A DNA stretch of 64,000 nt from Toxotes chatareus. Lineage: Eukaryota; Chordata; Actinopteri; Toxotidae. Position numbers and translations under genes: made by a program. The stretch lies in the NCBI GenBank assembly GCA_016801885.1, contig CM028892.1:6084114-6148113 (forward strand). The letters run 5' to 3'. A model generated the notes under the pieces. That model worked only from the letters and a program-made list of their open reading frames with translations, made no database searches and was not told the DNA's origin. Shown in pieces: positions 48,011-61,908 of the stretch (the first letter of the stretch is position 1; each line of letters opens with the position of its first letter).

Positions 48011-50918
48011 GATGTGGTTCCCTCAGTTCCCTTCAGCCCTTACCCAGCAGGTCAGCTACTTGTTGCTTAAGAGCCTTTTGCCTTTAGGTTTCAGATATTT
48101 GCCTCAGTCTGTTTATCATTCAAAAGCTCTTTCTGTGTCTGATCAAATGTGACTGCCAGTCAAAGTCAGTGATAAATAAAATTAAGCATTTCTCTATCCA
48201 CAGCTACAGTTTTTCATATAGATGCCTGCTGGTGTGTTTAGCAGGTGAATGAAAGGAAATTACCACACACTAATATTAGACTTCAGAGGAAATTATATTT
48301 AGAAGTCTCACACTTCATAAATGCTAAAGATAAAACTTCACAGAGTATCTGTTTCAATCTTTCTATCTAGGAGACACATTAGTGGCAGTTTGGCTCTGTA
48401 AATGGCAGCCAACCTTGTACGGGAAAAATCACCATCAACTGCGCGGGAGAGAGAAGAAAACTCCCTCATTGCTGAACTTTATCCTCTCCGATTCTGTCTG
48501 ATCTGTATCAAATGCTCTGTTGAGAGTTAAGGCCTGCGAGTAAAACGTTTAAGGGGAAACTACGAGATTCGATTTAGATTGTCGGCCTCCAAACTGCATC
48601 CCCAATGCCTTTATTATATGAATGGAGTGGAGCGCACTTTACACACAATTACTTTTCCATTTGAGTGTTTGATGACCTAAAATGCATTGATGCAGGATTA
48701 ACTTGGGTTCCAGGAAAGCATATTATTACAGGCAAAGCTCCTCGCTCTCATTTATTTCTCTCAGTCCCAGGTGAAACAAGCGTGGATTCATTTTTGCTTT
48801 CAGCTATACAGTGTGTTTAAGCTTTTTTGAAACACTGCAGTCGCTCTGGTATTTAGCTTTTATCAAGGTGCACGGTTCGGAAGTTGAAAGGGAATGAGAT
48901 TAGGAGAGTCTGAGTGATACTGAATTTGAGAAGGGTAACGTGAGTTGGATTTACTGAGGAAAAATAAAGCTTTGATTTTAAAAAGTCCACAAATTATAGT
49001 TGAACGAGAAGTAAAATGTTGAAATAGCTTCAGCAAACCTGTGAATGACATGGAAGCTTAGGTTTACAGTAGCTGACTCAGTGAACCTACGAGTTTCTTC
49101 AAACACTCGTGTGCATTAGGATTTTGCGTTGTGATCAGATTACATTTAATTTTGACAGTAGAATGGAAGAATGGAAATCTGGCCTTTAACACAGCCTCAG
49201 CCTTCTGTATGAGCTAATATCCTCTCTGGTGCTGTGTCCTTGAGAAAGATGTTAAGTGCCTACAAACTGACTATGACCTCTCACCTCCTTGTGGAGGCAG
49301 GCAGACATGAGGAGAATTTCTTTACTGGTGTCAGAAGAGAAGCAATACAGTATTACACAAAAAATTCTATTATTTTCGGCAGTGGATTAAATGATTTTCT
49401 GCAGGGGTTGAGAACAGGCTCTGATCCCTGACTCCTCGAAATTACATTTATTCTTCAAATTTTCCACAGCAAATATTTTTTTAGAGATAGAGCAACATAA
49501 TAAGGATTGAAGGTGGTGATCAGTAACAATAACAAGTAACAAATGACAGTATGTTCAAGACTACATTTGATAAATGTGAATCAATCTGCAAAATATAAAA
49601 ACATAAACATGTAGCAACTAAATCATGTTTTTTATGTTTGGTTATGTTGCAGCACTTGGTTTTTACTCCACTGGAAGGAGCAGGAACAAAAAATGTTGAT
49701 TTTAAATGAATTTTGCTGAGTGCAATTTAATTTGAATTTTTAAAAGTGTGCATAGTGTACAGGTTAGACTGTGACAGCCACATAAGATGGTCATAAGTCA
49801 TAAGTCTCATTAAACATGAATGAGATTTTGACAGGCCTTGGGGAAAAGAGTGTGGAAGCAATAGAGTCGTGGATTTGAGCTAATGAGGCACCAGGCTACC
49901 TGTTAGAAACCGACTACTTTCCCTGTAAAACTCGTGTTGCTAAACAACCCAAGTGATTACACGATCTTGTTGTGAATCAGATTCACACCTCACCCACAGT
50001 GTTGAAAAAGTCCCAGCATGATCTGGAGCTTAAAGCAAATTCTTCACAACTCCTGCAGGTTTGAGTTGGATTTTCTGCTTTTACTTTTGAGCCAAGTGAA
50101 GCGTTGGTTGCATAAAATTTGGATTCTTTATGTCGCCCTGAGATTACTGAGATTGTTTCACAGCGGGTGCAACTATGAATTAATTAATTTTCCATAACTT
50201 GAGCTTATGAAAAGCTTCTACTGCACCAAATAAAATCCCAATAAAGTCCAAATAATAATTTAGACAAAGTCCAATAATAATTCAAAAAGCTGGACAAACA
50301 GAGAGATCTGTTAAAAATCACATTCATCGAACCAGATTGCTTTTCATGATAATATGCAGTTTAGTTCTTCTTGTTTTTTTTTGCTGTGTTGGCTGTAGTC
50401 ATCAGATATGTGTTTTGGCTCAAGTGTGCGGCAGTGGCAAAGAAAGTCGGTTGGCTGAGAAAGTTTTGGGCAACTCTTAGGCACCAGCTGGCTGCTTACA
50501 AGACTTGGCCGGTGAAGCTGATAAGCAGAGTCGACTTCACAGATCACAACATGGGAGAGATGTCAGCGTTTGAATGGGAAAAAGAAAGACAGAGAGATTT
50601 GCTGAATGTATTACTCTGTTGGGACCAAATATAGGGCAGCACAAAAGGGGAAGGGCACGCAAATATTTAATGTTCCCTAAGGGAGGGAGGTATCAGCAGT
50701 GTGGGGACACCTGGGAGAGCACGAGGCTGTTTTTGGCTTTAGTTTACATGATCGTCTTTTCCAACTGTTCCCGTATGCACTCGTTAAATCCTTCATAACC
50801 AAAGCAAGTTAAACTGTAGCTCCAGGATGATAGAACAGAACATTAAATGAACATTTCTGCAGTTTGTTGGACATTTTTCAATGTGTTTGTCAAAATATCA
50901 TTTCTTTCTGTGTGATAG
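48011..50918. other. Non-coding
   Basis: No gene recognised. The stretch 48470-48790 is complex and repeat-free. TGTGTCCTTGAGAAAGATGT near 49226 is reminiscent of a SINE core, without supporting flanks. The 87-codon frame at 50371-50634 has no known motif. Confidence 0.45.
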
Positions 50919-51002
50919 GGAAAAATCAGCTCCGAATGGGTTGATTGTTTCAGCATAACGTTCAGCTGTCAAGCAGATGTTGGCTGTGGCGAGAAAATGA
51001 GT
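50919..51002 (+). CDS. Candidate internal exon, 28 codons, product unknown
   Basis: The acceptor ATCATTTCTTTCTGTGTGATAG and donor ATGAGT/GTAAGC bound 84 bases, exactly 28 codons. Only one frame is open. It begins GKISSEWVDCFSITFSCQ and has three cysteines, which could fit an extracellular domain, though no family is recognised. The symmetric 0-0 phase would allow it to be skipped or included without a frameshift. It is phase-compatible with the frame of 61909-61982 that begins VAARGRTGGG. As an isolated 28-codon open segment it could still be a pseudo-exon. Confidence 0.3.
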
Positions 51003-52099
51003 GTAAGCAAGATTAGTTACACTTTAAAGTCTTCCTTTAGTTTTTTTTTTAACTTTACTGACTCTTTTGTCTTAAACCCCTACAAACCATTTTTTTTCTC
51101 CTGCAAGTTGAGTTTACAGTGCAAGACACACAGATGTTTTCCTTAATGTCACTTTTTTCTTCTCCACTTCAGAATAAACCTCCCATATAATCATTTTTAC
51201 AGTAAATACTGTCGCCTTTGCATTGCTTTTCGACAGCTTATCATAATTCTCTCATTTCTACTGCCAGTTAACTTTGTCATTGGATGTTTTTCCCCACTTC
51301 TTCTCAGTTGTCTTTACACCCGACAGCTTCTCTATACCATTTCAAATTGCACTTAACAAAAAAAAAAAGTCAGTGACAATTCTTTGCAATTTGCTTTCAC
51401 CTGAATGTTTAAAAATAACATGTCAGGAGAAAATGTACCTTTCAGAAATGTCTTGCAGACAATGTACTGAGTGGTTTAAATTGGGCAAATTTTCAGAATG
51501 ACTGCCCTGTCAAAAATAAAGGAAACAGGTCAGAAATAATAATGGCAGCTGTCTGATATTTAAGTAGAAGTAACGCCCATTGTGACTTTCATGGTGAAAG
51601 TGTTGAAAAAGCTGAATTTAAACCAGTCTTAAAACCTGGAGGTTCACTATTATTCAACACATGCAAGAGCAGAAATAGAAAACACTTCCTTAAGTACTAA
51701 CATGTCCCAACGTAGACCATGATCCGTAGCATTACAAATTCCCGCCTTGTTAAGGGTAATGTTATTGGATGTTGGAGCTCTGGTTGTGGTAGTTCTGACA
51801 ATTTTAGCTAAACACAGGTTTCAATGCTGTTGCCTGCTGTTCAGGCTTCCTCGTAGTATGAGGTGAGCTAGATTGTGTCTGTAGTGGATCTGGACTCCTC
51901 CCTGTAGTGACCCACTTTACTAATAGATGAGGTTGAGAGTTAAATTTACTGGCATTACATCAAACCTGCCGTGCTCCTTACAGGGACTATATTTGCACAC
52001 AATGCTTCCTTTTTAACCACAGAAAACATGCTTTTTTGATTGTATTGTTGTTGTCGTTCGTTGGAAGAACCCAATGCAAATATGAATCAGACTCCATTA
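51003..52099. other. Non-coding
   Basis: Nothing recognised. There are T-rich stretches near 51041-51050 and 51090-51098, and a 10-A run at about 51359-51368. Confidence 0.5.
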
Positions 52100-52350
52100 T
52101 TGTGATGGCTGTGGCTTGGGAGGTAGAGCAGGTTGTCTCTTAATGTGCATGACTCATGATTCAGTCCTGGTTCTCTTCTGCATGGTAACAATAGTTACAG
52201 GATCCTTGAGCAAGACACCGGACCCTGAATTTGGCCGTCATCTTACATGGCAGCTCCTCCACTATTGATTATTGAGTGTGAATAGGTTAATGAAATATAT
52301 TGTCAACAGGCTTTGTCTTGCTTAGGTAGAAAGGTGCTCCACAGTCCATT
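52100..52350 (+). mobile_element. tRNA-derived SINE, nearly full length but divergent
   Basis: The element opens with GTGGCTTGGGAGGTAGAGCA, a clear box A region, followed by GGTTGTCTCTTAATG and a decayed box B (GATTCAGTCCTGG, from GGTTCGATCCCCGG). The body has TCCTTGAGCAAGACACCGGA, then GTGTGAATAGGTTAATGA, and the 3' end AGAAAGGTGCTCCACAGTCC corresponds to the AAAGGCGCTATATAAATGCAGTCC end of many teleost SINEs. All parts are in the expected order. Many point changes indicate an old copy. No clear target-site duplication is seen. Confidence 0.75.
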
Positions 52351-55300
52351 TCACATGTAGACAGATATAGACAGATCTATTGTCTCAGGGTGGATTTTTT
52401 TTTATTTTGAAAGCCTGCACATGTTTGTGTCTCACATGAAAAACATACAGGTCATTGTCATATAAAGCACATAGACATTATGTACAGTATAACCTCAAAC
52501 ACGCTGTACATCAGCCCTGTCTCTGAAATAACATTCACATACAACTTAATTGTTTTCCCAGTTATGTTGTGGTGGCACTGTGAACTTTTTCTGTATTAAA
52601 CCAAATCATGATCTTTCCCAAAACTGAGCATAAGTGCTGTGAGAGCCGAAACATAACCATAAAAAAGCTGAATAATACTGCAGTCACTGCAAACAGATGT
52701 TTTACTACAACACATTTTCGTGAAAAGCAAATTCGCTGACTGTGAATATTGCACTGATAAGTTCAGTATCAACACTTTTAATGCTTAAATTAATATTTTA
52801 CTCATTATAATAATAGGAAACATGATCTAGTTACAGTTATGGTTTTTACTAAATATATTTGCTGTTGCAAATAAACTTAATTTCTAGGAGACTGGATTAA
52901 AAAAAGATATTTATGTACAACTAATTTGCAACAGCAAATACATCTTGGAGGTTAGCAACATAATGAGGAGCTGTTAATTAATCCGACAAGTACTAAAATG
53001 CTACTATTGAACCTGTAAAGCATCTTTTGTTTTCCTATTTAATGGTTATGTTTAATGCTTGGTTAAGGCTGTGAAAGGATTGTGATTGTGTGTGATTTGA
53101 AGCATGAGACACAAAGTGTTTATTTTATTAACAGTTAACCAAGAACTAGTCTTCCACTAACCTTTACCAAAGTTGCTTAAACATAACCATCTTTTTTTTC
53201 CAGTTATGTAGGTCATAGTTAGTGTTGTTGTTTTACTGGACTGTATTATGTTCAGAGGTGTTACATGGGACAAGAAATAGAAAACACCTCTCAGTATAAT
53301 GTTTAACTTAACTATGACCTCAACAATAAACACATAATTGAATGTACACAATTCTGACAGTGTCAGCAAAAGCTGAACATTATAAACTTTGTAAAAGTAG
53401 AATTTATAGCAGAGCTCTTGTATTGAATTCCAATAGCTTGTACATCAGCCAGTGCATTTCTCACCACAACGTACTTGGGAAAACAAATGACGAGTATATA
53501 AACGAAATTACTGGGAGACAGGGTTAGTGGATGAATGGATTAATGACAGGCATAGTGAAGTGCTTTGTTCTGGTGAGGAAGAAAAGTGCAGCTTGTTTAC
53601 CATTTGCCATGTATGCAAGGACAGGGGACTGCTAAACCTGCAACCTGAAGAGACAAAACCCTGGATTATGAGGACAAATCGCCAACAACAGCAGAATTTA
53701 CTGTAAACTTAGTTCCAAGAAGAGAGGTATGACAGCAGGGTTTGATAAGTGATAGGTGGAGGTGGATTGTTTCCTACTGGGAGTCCTGAAGTGAGACATC
53801 AGAGCACAACTAGTACCAGCATTGTGCAGCATGTAGGAGTAACAGCAGTACCAGGGTTAAGTTCTAGTAAACATTTAAGATCTTCCCTTGTGTTTTTCAC
53901 TTATTTCCTAGTACACATTTGCTTGTATATGCTCAGGGTGAGTTACATCATCTGAAGGGAGAACTGTTGCCCCTCTGTGTGAGTTTGAATTGTAGCCATT
54001 TATTATGCACACTGCTGTATAAATAAACAGCATCCTGAGATGTGATGTAAGTTTTGGCTTAAGTTGCTTCCCCAGCCGTCCACGAGTGGTGTGTGTCCTG
54101 ATTTTCATTCAGTCAGAGGCAGGTCAAAGTTAATCTGTAATCACGAGGTTGAAGTTATGCACTTGTGTCATGTGATGACAAATGAACCAACTCTGAGAAA
54201 ACTTGATTTGCTGATGAAGGTTGTGAGATATAGTTGAAATCTCTGGAAAATCTAATTAGTATATCCATAATTGATTAAAATGCAGATTATTTTCTAAATG
54301 TATTGATTAATGTGTGGTCTGAGAAATGTCAAAATGTTGTATAAAAATGTGAGATAAATAGTTGGTGATGCAGACTGTTGGGCATTTTCTATTAAGAAAC
54401 TGTCAGTCAGCTAATCAGTTCTTTGCTTAATTTCTGCAGCTCTGGTTCAGGGCTGTTCCTGAGATCAGTAACTTTTTCATTTAGGGAGACTACATGTAAA
54501 TGAAAGATTAATTTGTGATTTTTAAAAACTGGACCAGTTTTAGCTCCAAATAAAGGTGAAAATTAAAAGTCAAAACAAATAGCAGCTTCTGCTGTAGTGT
54601 CTGTATATCTCAGAAACAATGCGTAGCTCTCAAATCCAGCATTTTATCAAATAAGATGTCACATGTTTTGCTTTGATCATCTAAGTATTCATGCAGTATC
54701 TTCATTTACATAACATCAAGCTGAGTTTCCCCCCAAATCTGGCAGATCCACGATTTTGCAAATAGCTCTTGTTTTATGGTAATACAGCTCATTACTTTAC
54801 AGTGATTGGTAGAATAGTTAGAACTGCAAAATGCAAGCGTGTCTTTCTTGTGGTTTATTATTACAGTGATTATTATAATTTCAGTGGTTTATTAGGAGCA
54901 TTTTCTCCTGATTTTAACATATGCCTCGTAATGGTTTCACACTAATCTGCAGCTTTAGTTGCAAACAGTGTTTTCACTGAAACGTGTGGCATTATTCATG
55001 AATGAACATATACAGTAAATAGGGTGAACAGATGGAAATTAAGGTGAAGTAATCCAGTCATATAAAGCAGAGAGGCAGTGAAGTAGCTTCTCATGTACAT
55101 TTTGAACATTGATCGTGATGTTCTGCTTTATGCAGCTTAAAGAAAGATGGCAGGCCTTATTTCAGGTGCAAATGAAGCACATACCAACCTGAAAACCATG
55201 AGCTGTAGGCAGGTGTAATGAATAATACAGAACACAGAATATAAAGTACCTGACACACAATGAGGTGGTGTGCTTTTCAAACATAATGGTAGGACATAAG

Positions 55301-57849
55301 CTGTGGTTCATCTTCTCATCTGGCCAGTATTGACGCAGGTTGTGGTCCGCTTGGCTTAGAATTAAGACTGGTAACAGGGGGGAACTAGCCTGACCACCTT
55401 CAAGGTACACCTAAAGCTCAAAACACCTACTGACACATCTGAAGCTCACTAATTAACACAGTGAGTCCCATTTGTTTCACCTGCATACAAAGAGAAATGT
55501 AAAAACAATGTGGAGTTTTAAGGGGGAATCTTTATGCTAAGCTAAGCTTCTTGTGATAACATTTTGTTCTAGGTAATAGTTTTTTTTAACTTGCCTACTA
55601 CATCATTTCCCTTTTTAAGATGGAAGTGGGAATTTATTAACTGTAGCAAGTAACACTTTCACTATTTCCCATGTAATTAGTGCTGAATTGTGTGTGCCCT
55701 TCTTGGAAATATCCCAGGCATTTTTAGCTGAATACCACCTGATTTCTAGAAGATTGTGAAGAAAGTTTCCAGGAAATGAGCTGAAAAATGCCAGACTGAC
55801 TGAAAATGCCATCATCCAAAATGCTGAACTAATTTTTTTCATCATAAAGTGTCTTTATGATGGCTGTTATAGATGAAGAAGGAATTGGTTCTTCAAAGGG
55901 CTTTAAGTGAACCGTGATTCTGGTGGAAGGTTGATGATGAACAAAACGACACGGGAGACTATGATCCATGTCCTGTGCTTGTTTATTTTAACCTTGGCCA
56001 CATACTTTCCCTAACCTTAGATAGTTTTAGTTAGTAGCCTGGATTTAACTAAACCGTAACCAGAAGATAACAAAATTGATGAGTTGTCATTTTATCTTTG
56101 GGTCAGTTTGGAAGGCCTCTCACAAATGGCCCACTGTATTTGGTCTTTTGGGTGTGAGGGCGTATTCTGCAGAGGTATTTAATTAAATGTTCACACCAAG
56201 GTCCCAATGAAAGGTGTGAAAACTCTTCTTTTTTTGTTCCCACATTACCAGAAAGTTTCAGATAAAAGCCTGATTTTCCTTTTGTAATTTTCCAGATAGA
56301 AAGACAAATGAGACAGGGTGAAAACATCCAACTTCACTGGTGGATAAAAGTATTGTAATGTTATTTCTTTTGCAAAAATGTATTTTTTTAAGTTTGAAGA
56401 AATTCCTGACTAGTCATACATTTTAATAGAAAAAGGCCACAAACGAGAAGCGAAAAAATTAATTTAAAATATGCTAATCCCTGCCAAATTTTATTCGACA
56501 AAATTACAGAGCAGCACACAACCTGGTGTAACTTGGATGTAAATAGTCTTTGAGTCTAACAAGAAGAAAAGTTTTTTCTTTTTTTTGAGTTTATGTCATG
56601 TTAGAGCATTAATAATACCCTGTTTCTTAATATCTTAAAAATCTATGCCCTGTGCAAATCCTTTGTGAAAGTGCCCTCACAAGTACAACAGCGGGTCACC
56701 ACACTTGTGTGACCATTGCACACCGCACAGATTAGAAGAAAGTGGGAAGCAAATTTCTGTTTAACTTTCACAACCCTTTATTTATTTATATTTTTACCAC
56801 TCTGCTTTTCTTCCAGAGATAATTGATCCCCCCCCCCCCACTGTTTTTAGCTGGTAGTATGAAGACAGACAATTTCATCTCTCATTTGTATCCCTCTGCA
56901 CACTTAGCCATTAAAGAGATCTGTGACATTTTGGATTTTAGTAGGGTATTTGTCTTTCCGAGACACTTGTCACATTTTGGGAGATATTCGCTGTGACTTC
57001 TAGTTCAAGTTCAAACATTAACACAGCCATTTTTAAACATTTAAACCCAGAAGGACAGAACAAAATCTCCTTTTAACACAATGGCCTTTAATTCTCCATG
57101 ATGATTTCAGCGAGTGAGGTTTGTAGTGGTCCATTTGTTCACTTATGAACAGCATTAAGACACCAAAAGATCATCACAACAACCTTTTTCCTTATTGGAG
57201 AAAGACAAACCAAAATAGAAGATTAGATTTCAAAATATTCCACTATTTATTATTCTTATCACAGTTCCAGCTGTTAAGCAGATAAATCTTTATCCACAAC
57301 AAGGTTTTATGTGTCCAATAAAAAGCACAGCGCCAACAGAAAGAGAGGCTCTCTGTGTGATAACTAGTTGAGAGGCAAACATTACTCTCTGATTGGTTTA
57401 ATTAAATGTGCCAGAGTGACAGCACATTCGGGGATGGTCATTTTGAAAATGATCAGTGTAATCACACACTTGTTGTAATTGGCAATCTGATGTGACAGAA
57501 ATTTCAATCAAATCACAGGATAGGCACACTGACTATTTGTTTATTGAATGCATGTGAGCTGAAAGTGTTTGTGCTGATTTTTAATTTAGGGTGGACCTGA
57601 TTGTAACTGGTGTTTAAATGCAATTTTCGTTGCACTTCACTTCAGATTCATGTAATTGACAGCCACAGCCCAAGATTTATATTTGTCTCTTCTGGTGGTG
57701 CTAGGTTTAGCATTTGTAGGCCTAAATATTGACTTCAGCTGAGCTCTGGAATGGCTTTTCAAACAAAAAGAGGGCTCTGGATTTTGTCCCCCATCCCAAT
57801 TGAGTATTGTTTTGAGATAGACTTGAAACAAATGTCAAGCTGAGCTTTA
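52351..57849. other. Non-coding; C run and repeat scraps
   Basis: No gene recognised. It contains a 12-C run (56828-56839). TTTATGCTAAGCTAAGCTTC at 55531-55550 looks like the reverse of the element at 29365. CACATTTTGGGAGATATTCG near 56970 may be another scrap of that family. Open frames are all 60-82 codons without features. Confidence 0.45.
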
Positions 57850-58163
57850 AAGGGTGTGCCACTGAATTAGTATTTTACTTCCATAAGGTTTGGGGAGTCA
57901 AAACTGATGTAACAAAGACCAAGAGGTTTTGACCTTTAGGCTGCTACATCTCCCATGTGGACATGTGGGCAAGAAGTCTTCAGATTCGTAGTCTCTAAAC
58001 CGAAGCTGAGATAACTTAAGTGATATCAGTTGAGCATTTCTTTCAGTCTTGACTTGTTCCTGCAGAGCAGAGTTGTACACCTGTGTTTCCAGGCTGTGTA
58101 GTCCTCGTCATGACCAGTAAACTGACTTTGACATGCAAAATTGGTGGAGTGCCCCTTTAACAA
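57850..58163 (+). repeat. Unnamed teleost repeat family, copy 2
   Basis: This copy is collinear with 23160-23572: AATTAGTATTTTACTTCCAT, then TTCGTAGTCTCTAAACC, then TCCAGGCTGTGTAGTCCTC, CATGACCAGTAAACTGA and AAAATTGGTGGAGTGCCCCT. It lacks the internal block around the CATAATGCAACTAG of copy 1. The minus-strand frame 57898-58080 is part of the repeat and not a gene. Confidence 0.6.
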
Positions 58164-61100
58164 AATTCTACTTCTGAAATCCTCAACTACAGCCCAAGAT
58201 TAAAATGATAAACATGTACAAAACTATGCAAAATGCAAGCAAATGACAAATTACATGAACATGCTTGTAATTTGAACATGAACGTTAGCAACTGAATTTT
58301 TTATCTTTACCATTTACTGTGCCTGGAGTGATTGTAGGGCAGCTGTTTCATTCCTTCAGAACAAACAGACACTTCATATAAATGCATAGCTTCGTAATTT
58401 CATAATAATATACACATTCTCTGTCATGTTGCCTATTGTTTGTTGAAACTTCCTACACTTGAGCTGCGTCATTCATAAAAAACTCTTTCTCAAGTAACTG
58501 CCTGTGAGGGACCTGTTACTACATGTTCAGATCAACAGATATAAAAAAGGGCAGAAAATACTGCTTCCTGCTTTTCCTTCAGGGCAGTACATAGAGCGCT
58601 GGCATGTGGAGGCTGTGTTTCTGTGAGTGGGAACATTTCTATTGATTCCTGTTCACCTCGGCTGAATCAGACACTCTTTAAAGGGAACTGGGTTGATTTG
58701 ACAAGTCAGCCACTTCTCGAGACTAGAAATATGTCCTCTGTACACATTTATTTTGTTAATTAGCTGTCTAATGATTTCATAGTGAATTAGTTCTGCCTTT
58801 AAAATGTATTCCACAGTTTTCCTGCCGCTGAATAGATGTGACATGGGTCACTCTACCTTCAAATTTTCTAACTCATCAATCTTAATTTAATTAGTCTGGG
58901 TTTCAATGGACTTTACCACCCTGCCAAGAACAGAAAATATGAGAGAAACAGCAAAACTTTTGGTGTGAACTTGGAGAAAGATACTGAACATTGGCACCAA
59001 ATATAGGCTACTGGCAGCTGAATACATATTTCTGACATACAGTTCTCTTCTGAAGGGATAAGGGTTACAAGCAATGATTGGCTGTGACTGCAAAAAGACA
59101 CAAAGAGAGCAAATGAATAAATTCAGGCTCCCTCTGCTGCTTTTCAGGATTAGAATTTGGAGAAAGACCCAAAGGCCACAGTGAAACCTCTGCACAGCTT
59201 CAAAATGGCTTGAACTTCAACTGTGACTTCTTTTAGCACCTCATACAGGACTTGAATATTAAGCAACAGTACATTAATAAAGGCCCTCCGTGATATTTTC
59301 TCAAATTAGATTACATCAAGTATTAATTGAACTCATTTGACTTAAATTGAATTTGCTCAGCTGTTTCCAAAGTGGATAGGAAGTGCTGTGCTTATCACAC
59401 AGTTGTTTTGGATTGATATTTCTTTCCCTTCTGGGTGTAGTTTTGATTGACAGATACTCGACTGCTGGACTGGCCAGTGAGCTGTAGATTAAAGAGCAGA
59501 CACCATCTTGCGTACAGTAACTTAAGCAAAAACAAGTGTGGTTTCTCTATTTCTTGACACAACTTCTCTTTCTTTATGGAAAGATTGAAATTGGCTCATT
59601 TGGCTGTGAGTTTACGGAAAAATGATCAAAACTTAAAGCTGAAATAAACTGAAAATTCTCCTATAAATATAATTTCATTTAACTTCAAAGCAGAAATGGT
59701 GCTAAAGCAGCCGTAGCACATCAAACACTTAATGAATGATACACTAAATAAGTGGAGACCTCAAATGGAGTGCAAAATTAGTCTCATTTGATTAATTTAT
59801 GCCACTCACATTACATTTATGCACTTAATTGATACTTTAAATCAAGAAGGGATTACCGACTGGGCAGAGTAGGCAACTGCCCCAGGTAATTTTGGTAATT
59901 TGATGAATGGGAAACTTGGGTCCATAACTTTAAACAGGTCCAACATTATTTCCCATATTGTGCTTACTCAATGAAGTCACTGTTTATTAAATAAGAGGCT
60001 CTAAATTCTGATGCTTGGAGATGCAGATCTTAAAACAGTGCAAATTATGTGTCCACTTGAATACAAATCATTTAAATCATCTTATTTAAAGAGCTAAAGT
60101 TTTGGTGTTTGTGTGGTTGGACATTTTTACCAAAATTTAAAGGAAATCGGTCCAATTTTTCTTTCTTTTATCCCCAGTTATTTGTGAAATTACTCACAGA
60201 TCAGAATAATGGGATGTCACAAAGTTATTGGTGGGATAAAACATCCACTTCAAGATTGGGTATGGCTGAACATGGTGTCTGTATGTGGCTAAAGAACACC
60301 TTGCGACGAGACCTAACCCTAACGGGAGGGTCCCCTCAACAATTCCACCACCTTGGCACAGCCCATTACTATGATGAATAATTCCTCCCTCCCTACAGAT
60401 AATTACAGCTATTTGTATATTTCCGTATGTATGTAGTTGTTGATTTACCAGTTTGTGATGTAGAAGTCACTGTCAGAAGGCCAATTTGAAGATCCTTTAT
60501 GATAAATGATGGTATCTATCGGAGCCAGCGGTGTGAGACTGGGTTATGACTAAGGTCACTCCAAATGGAGTTTGCGGGACTGTAGGTGCTTGCAAATCAG
60601 TGTCATCAACATAGATCACGGAGCCCCTCGAATGACCGAGCCGCTCCGCCGCTTTTTAACTGCTGCTACAAAGACAGAGGGGAAGATGAAGGAAGACGGT
60701 TGTGTTTTTGTGCTTTTGCAGGTAAATGAGACAAAAAGGAAGAAGATGGAGAGACAAAGGCAGCCCTGACAGGCTGTGTTTGGTGTTTTAAGAGCACAAG
60801 TAGTGGACTGGCTTGACCTCTCTTCAGTGGCTCCTTGATTTATCATAAGTGGAACCTGTTAAATGCTGCCTTTACTGTAGCCAGATAGAATACCCATCTT
60901 CCCCTCCACTCCTACACCACCTTGTGTGATCGTTATGTCATTTGTTTATGATCCACAGCTCTCTCATAATGGCCCGTTTGGCGTAATGCTATCCATCAGT
61001 CTTCCCAATGGCCTACTTCCACATAGACACCTTTCCCCCTCCTCTGTGATGCATTAACACAAAAATGTGTTAAACCAAAGATTGACTTTGAAATAGTGAT

Positions 61101-61908
61101 GTGGGGACGTAGGTGTGTTTTCAGGAAGGCAGAATCATTGCCACTGAAGAGGACCATAATGCTTTCTACGACTATTTGCCAAGTGCATCCAGCTTTATGT
61201 TTTTGCAAGATCTTAACGTGAGTGAGAGGCGAAGTTGAATGCGTCTGGAAAAAGCTTGAGGTAATCGTCACAGCGAGCTGAAAGTGGCAGGGCATCTATT
61301 TCAGATTCAGCCCGCGTAGCAGCAGTATACCAGCCTAGTTGAGGCTTGTAAATGCTTCTCATTGCAGCACAAAAATCATACTTAGATAGTATTATTGGGC
61401 TAAATGAAAAATTAACTTTAATCTTGTATCTGCGGCACTCTCCCCTTAGCATTTTGAATTTATTTCAGTTGTTTATTTTGTTTTTGGACTCACTCAAGAA
61501 AGTTCTCTTTGCCTTCATTTTCACAAAAGTAGTTTGGTAACCTTGTTAAAATTCCTCATTTTATCCAAGGGCCATGGCTTGGAAATGTCAAGGTATCACA
61601 TAAATCACACTGCTATCTCACAAAGCAGCTTAAATGCTGAACATTGTCAGTGGCCAGAAATAACTCCACATGGGCACAATATCTACTGACATTTGGTGTC
61701 TGTAGCACAAAGATCAGTGTTTGTTTTCTAATAATGACCTGCAGAATTATTTGAACCTTTGAGAAAGTCATTGTATGTGGTGGACGGCGCAATATCGGAG
61801 ATTGACTGTTTTATTTGCTGCAACCTGACCTGATCCCCTTTACAGGCCCACAGCCACTTTGGTTAGTGGAAATGTCATAACGCTCGTGTGCTGATCACCT
61901 TCGTTCAG
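58164..61908. other. Non-coding; two exon-like ends and complex stretches
   Basis: No gene recognised. At 60722 an acceptor-like TTTTTGTGCTTTTGCAG is followed by 15 open codons to TGA (VNETKRKKMERQRQP), which could be a short terminal exon but is too short to claim. The stretch 61220-61450 is complex and repeat-free (TAAATGCTTCTCATTGCAGC), in the style of conserved non-coding DNA. Confidence 0.45.

Noticed and set aside
49966..49990. Similarity of TTGTTGTGAATCAG to mature miR-138
   Set aside because: Only part of the mature sequence matches, and there is no opposing arm for a precursor hairpin.
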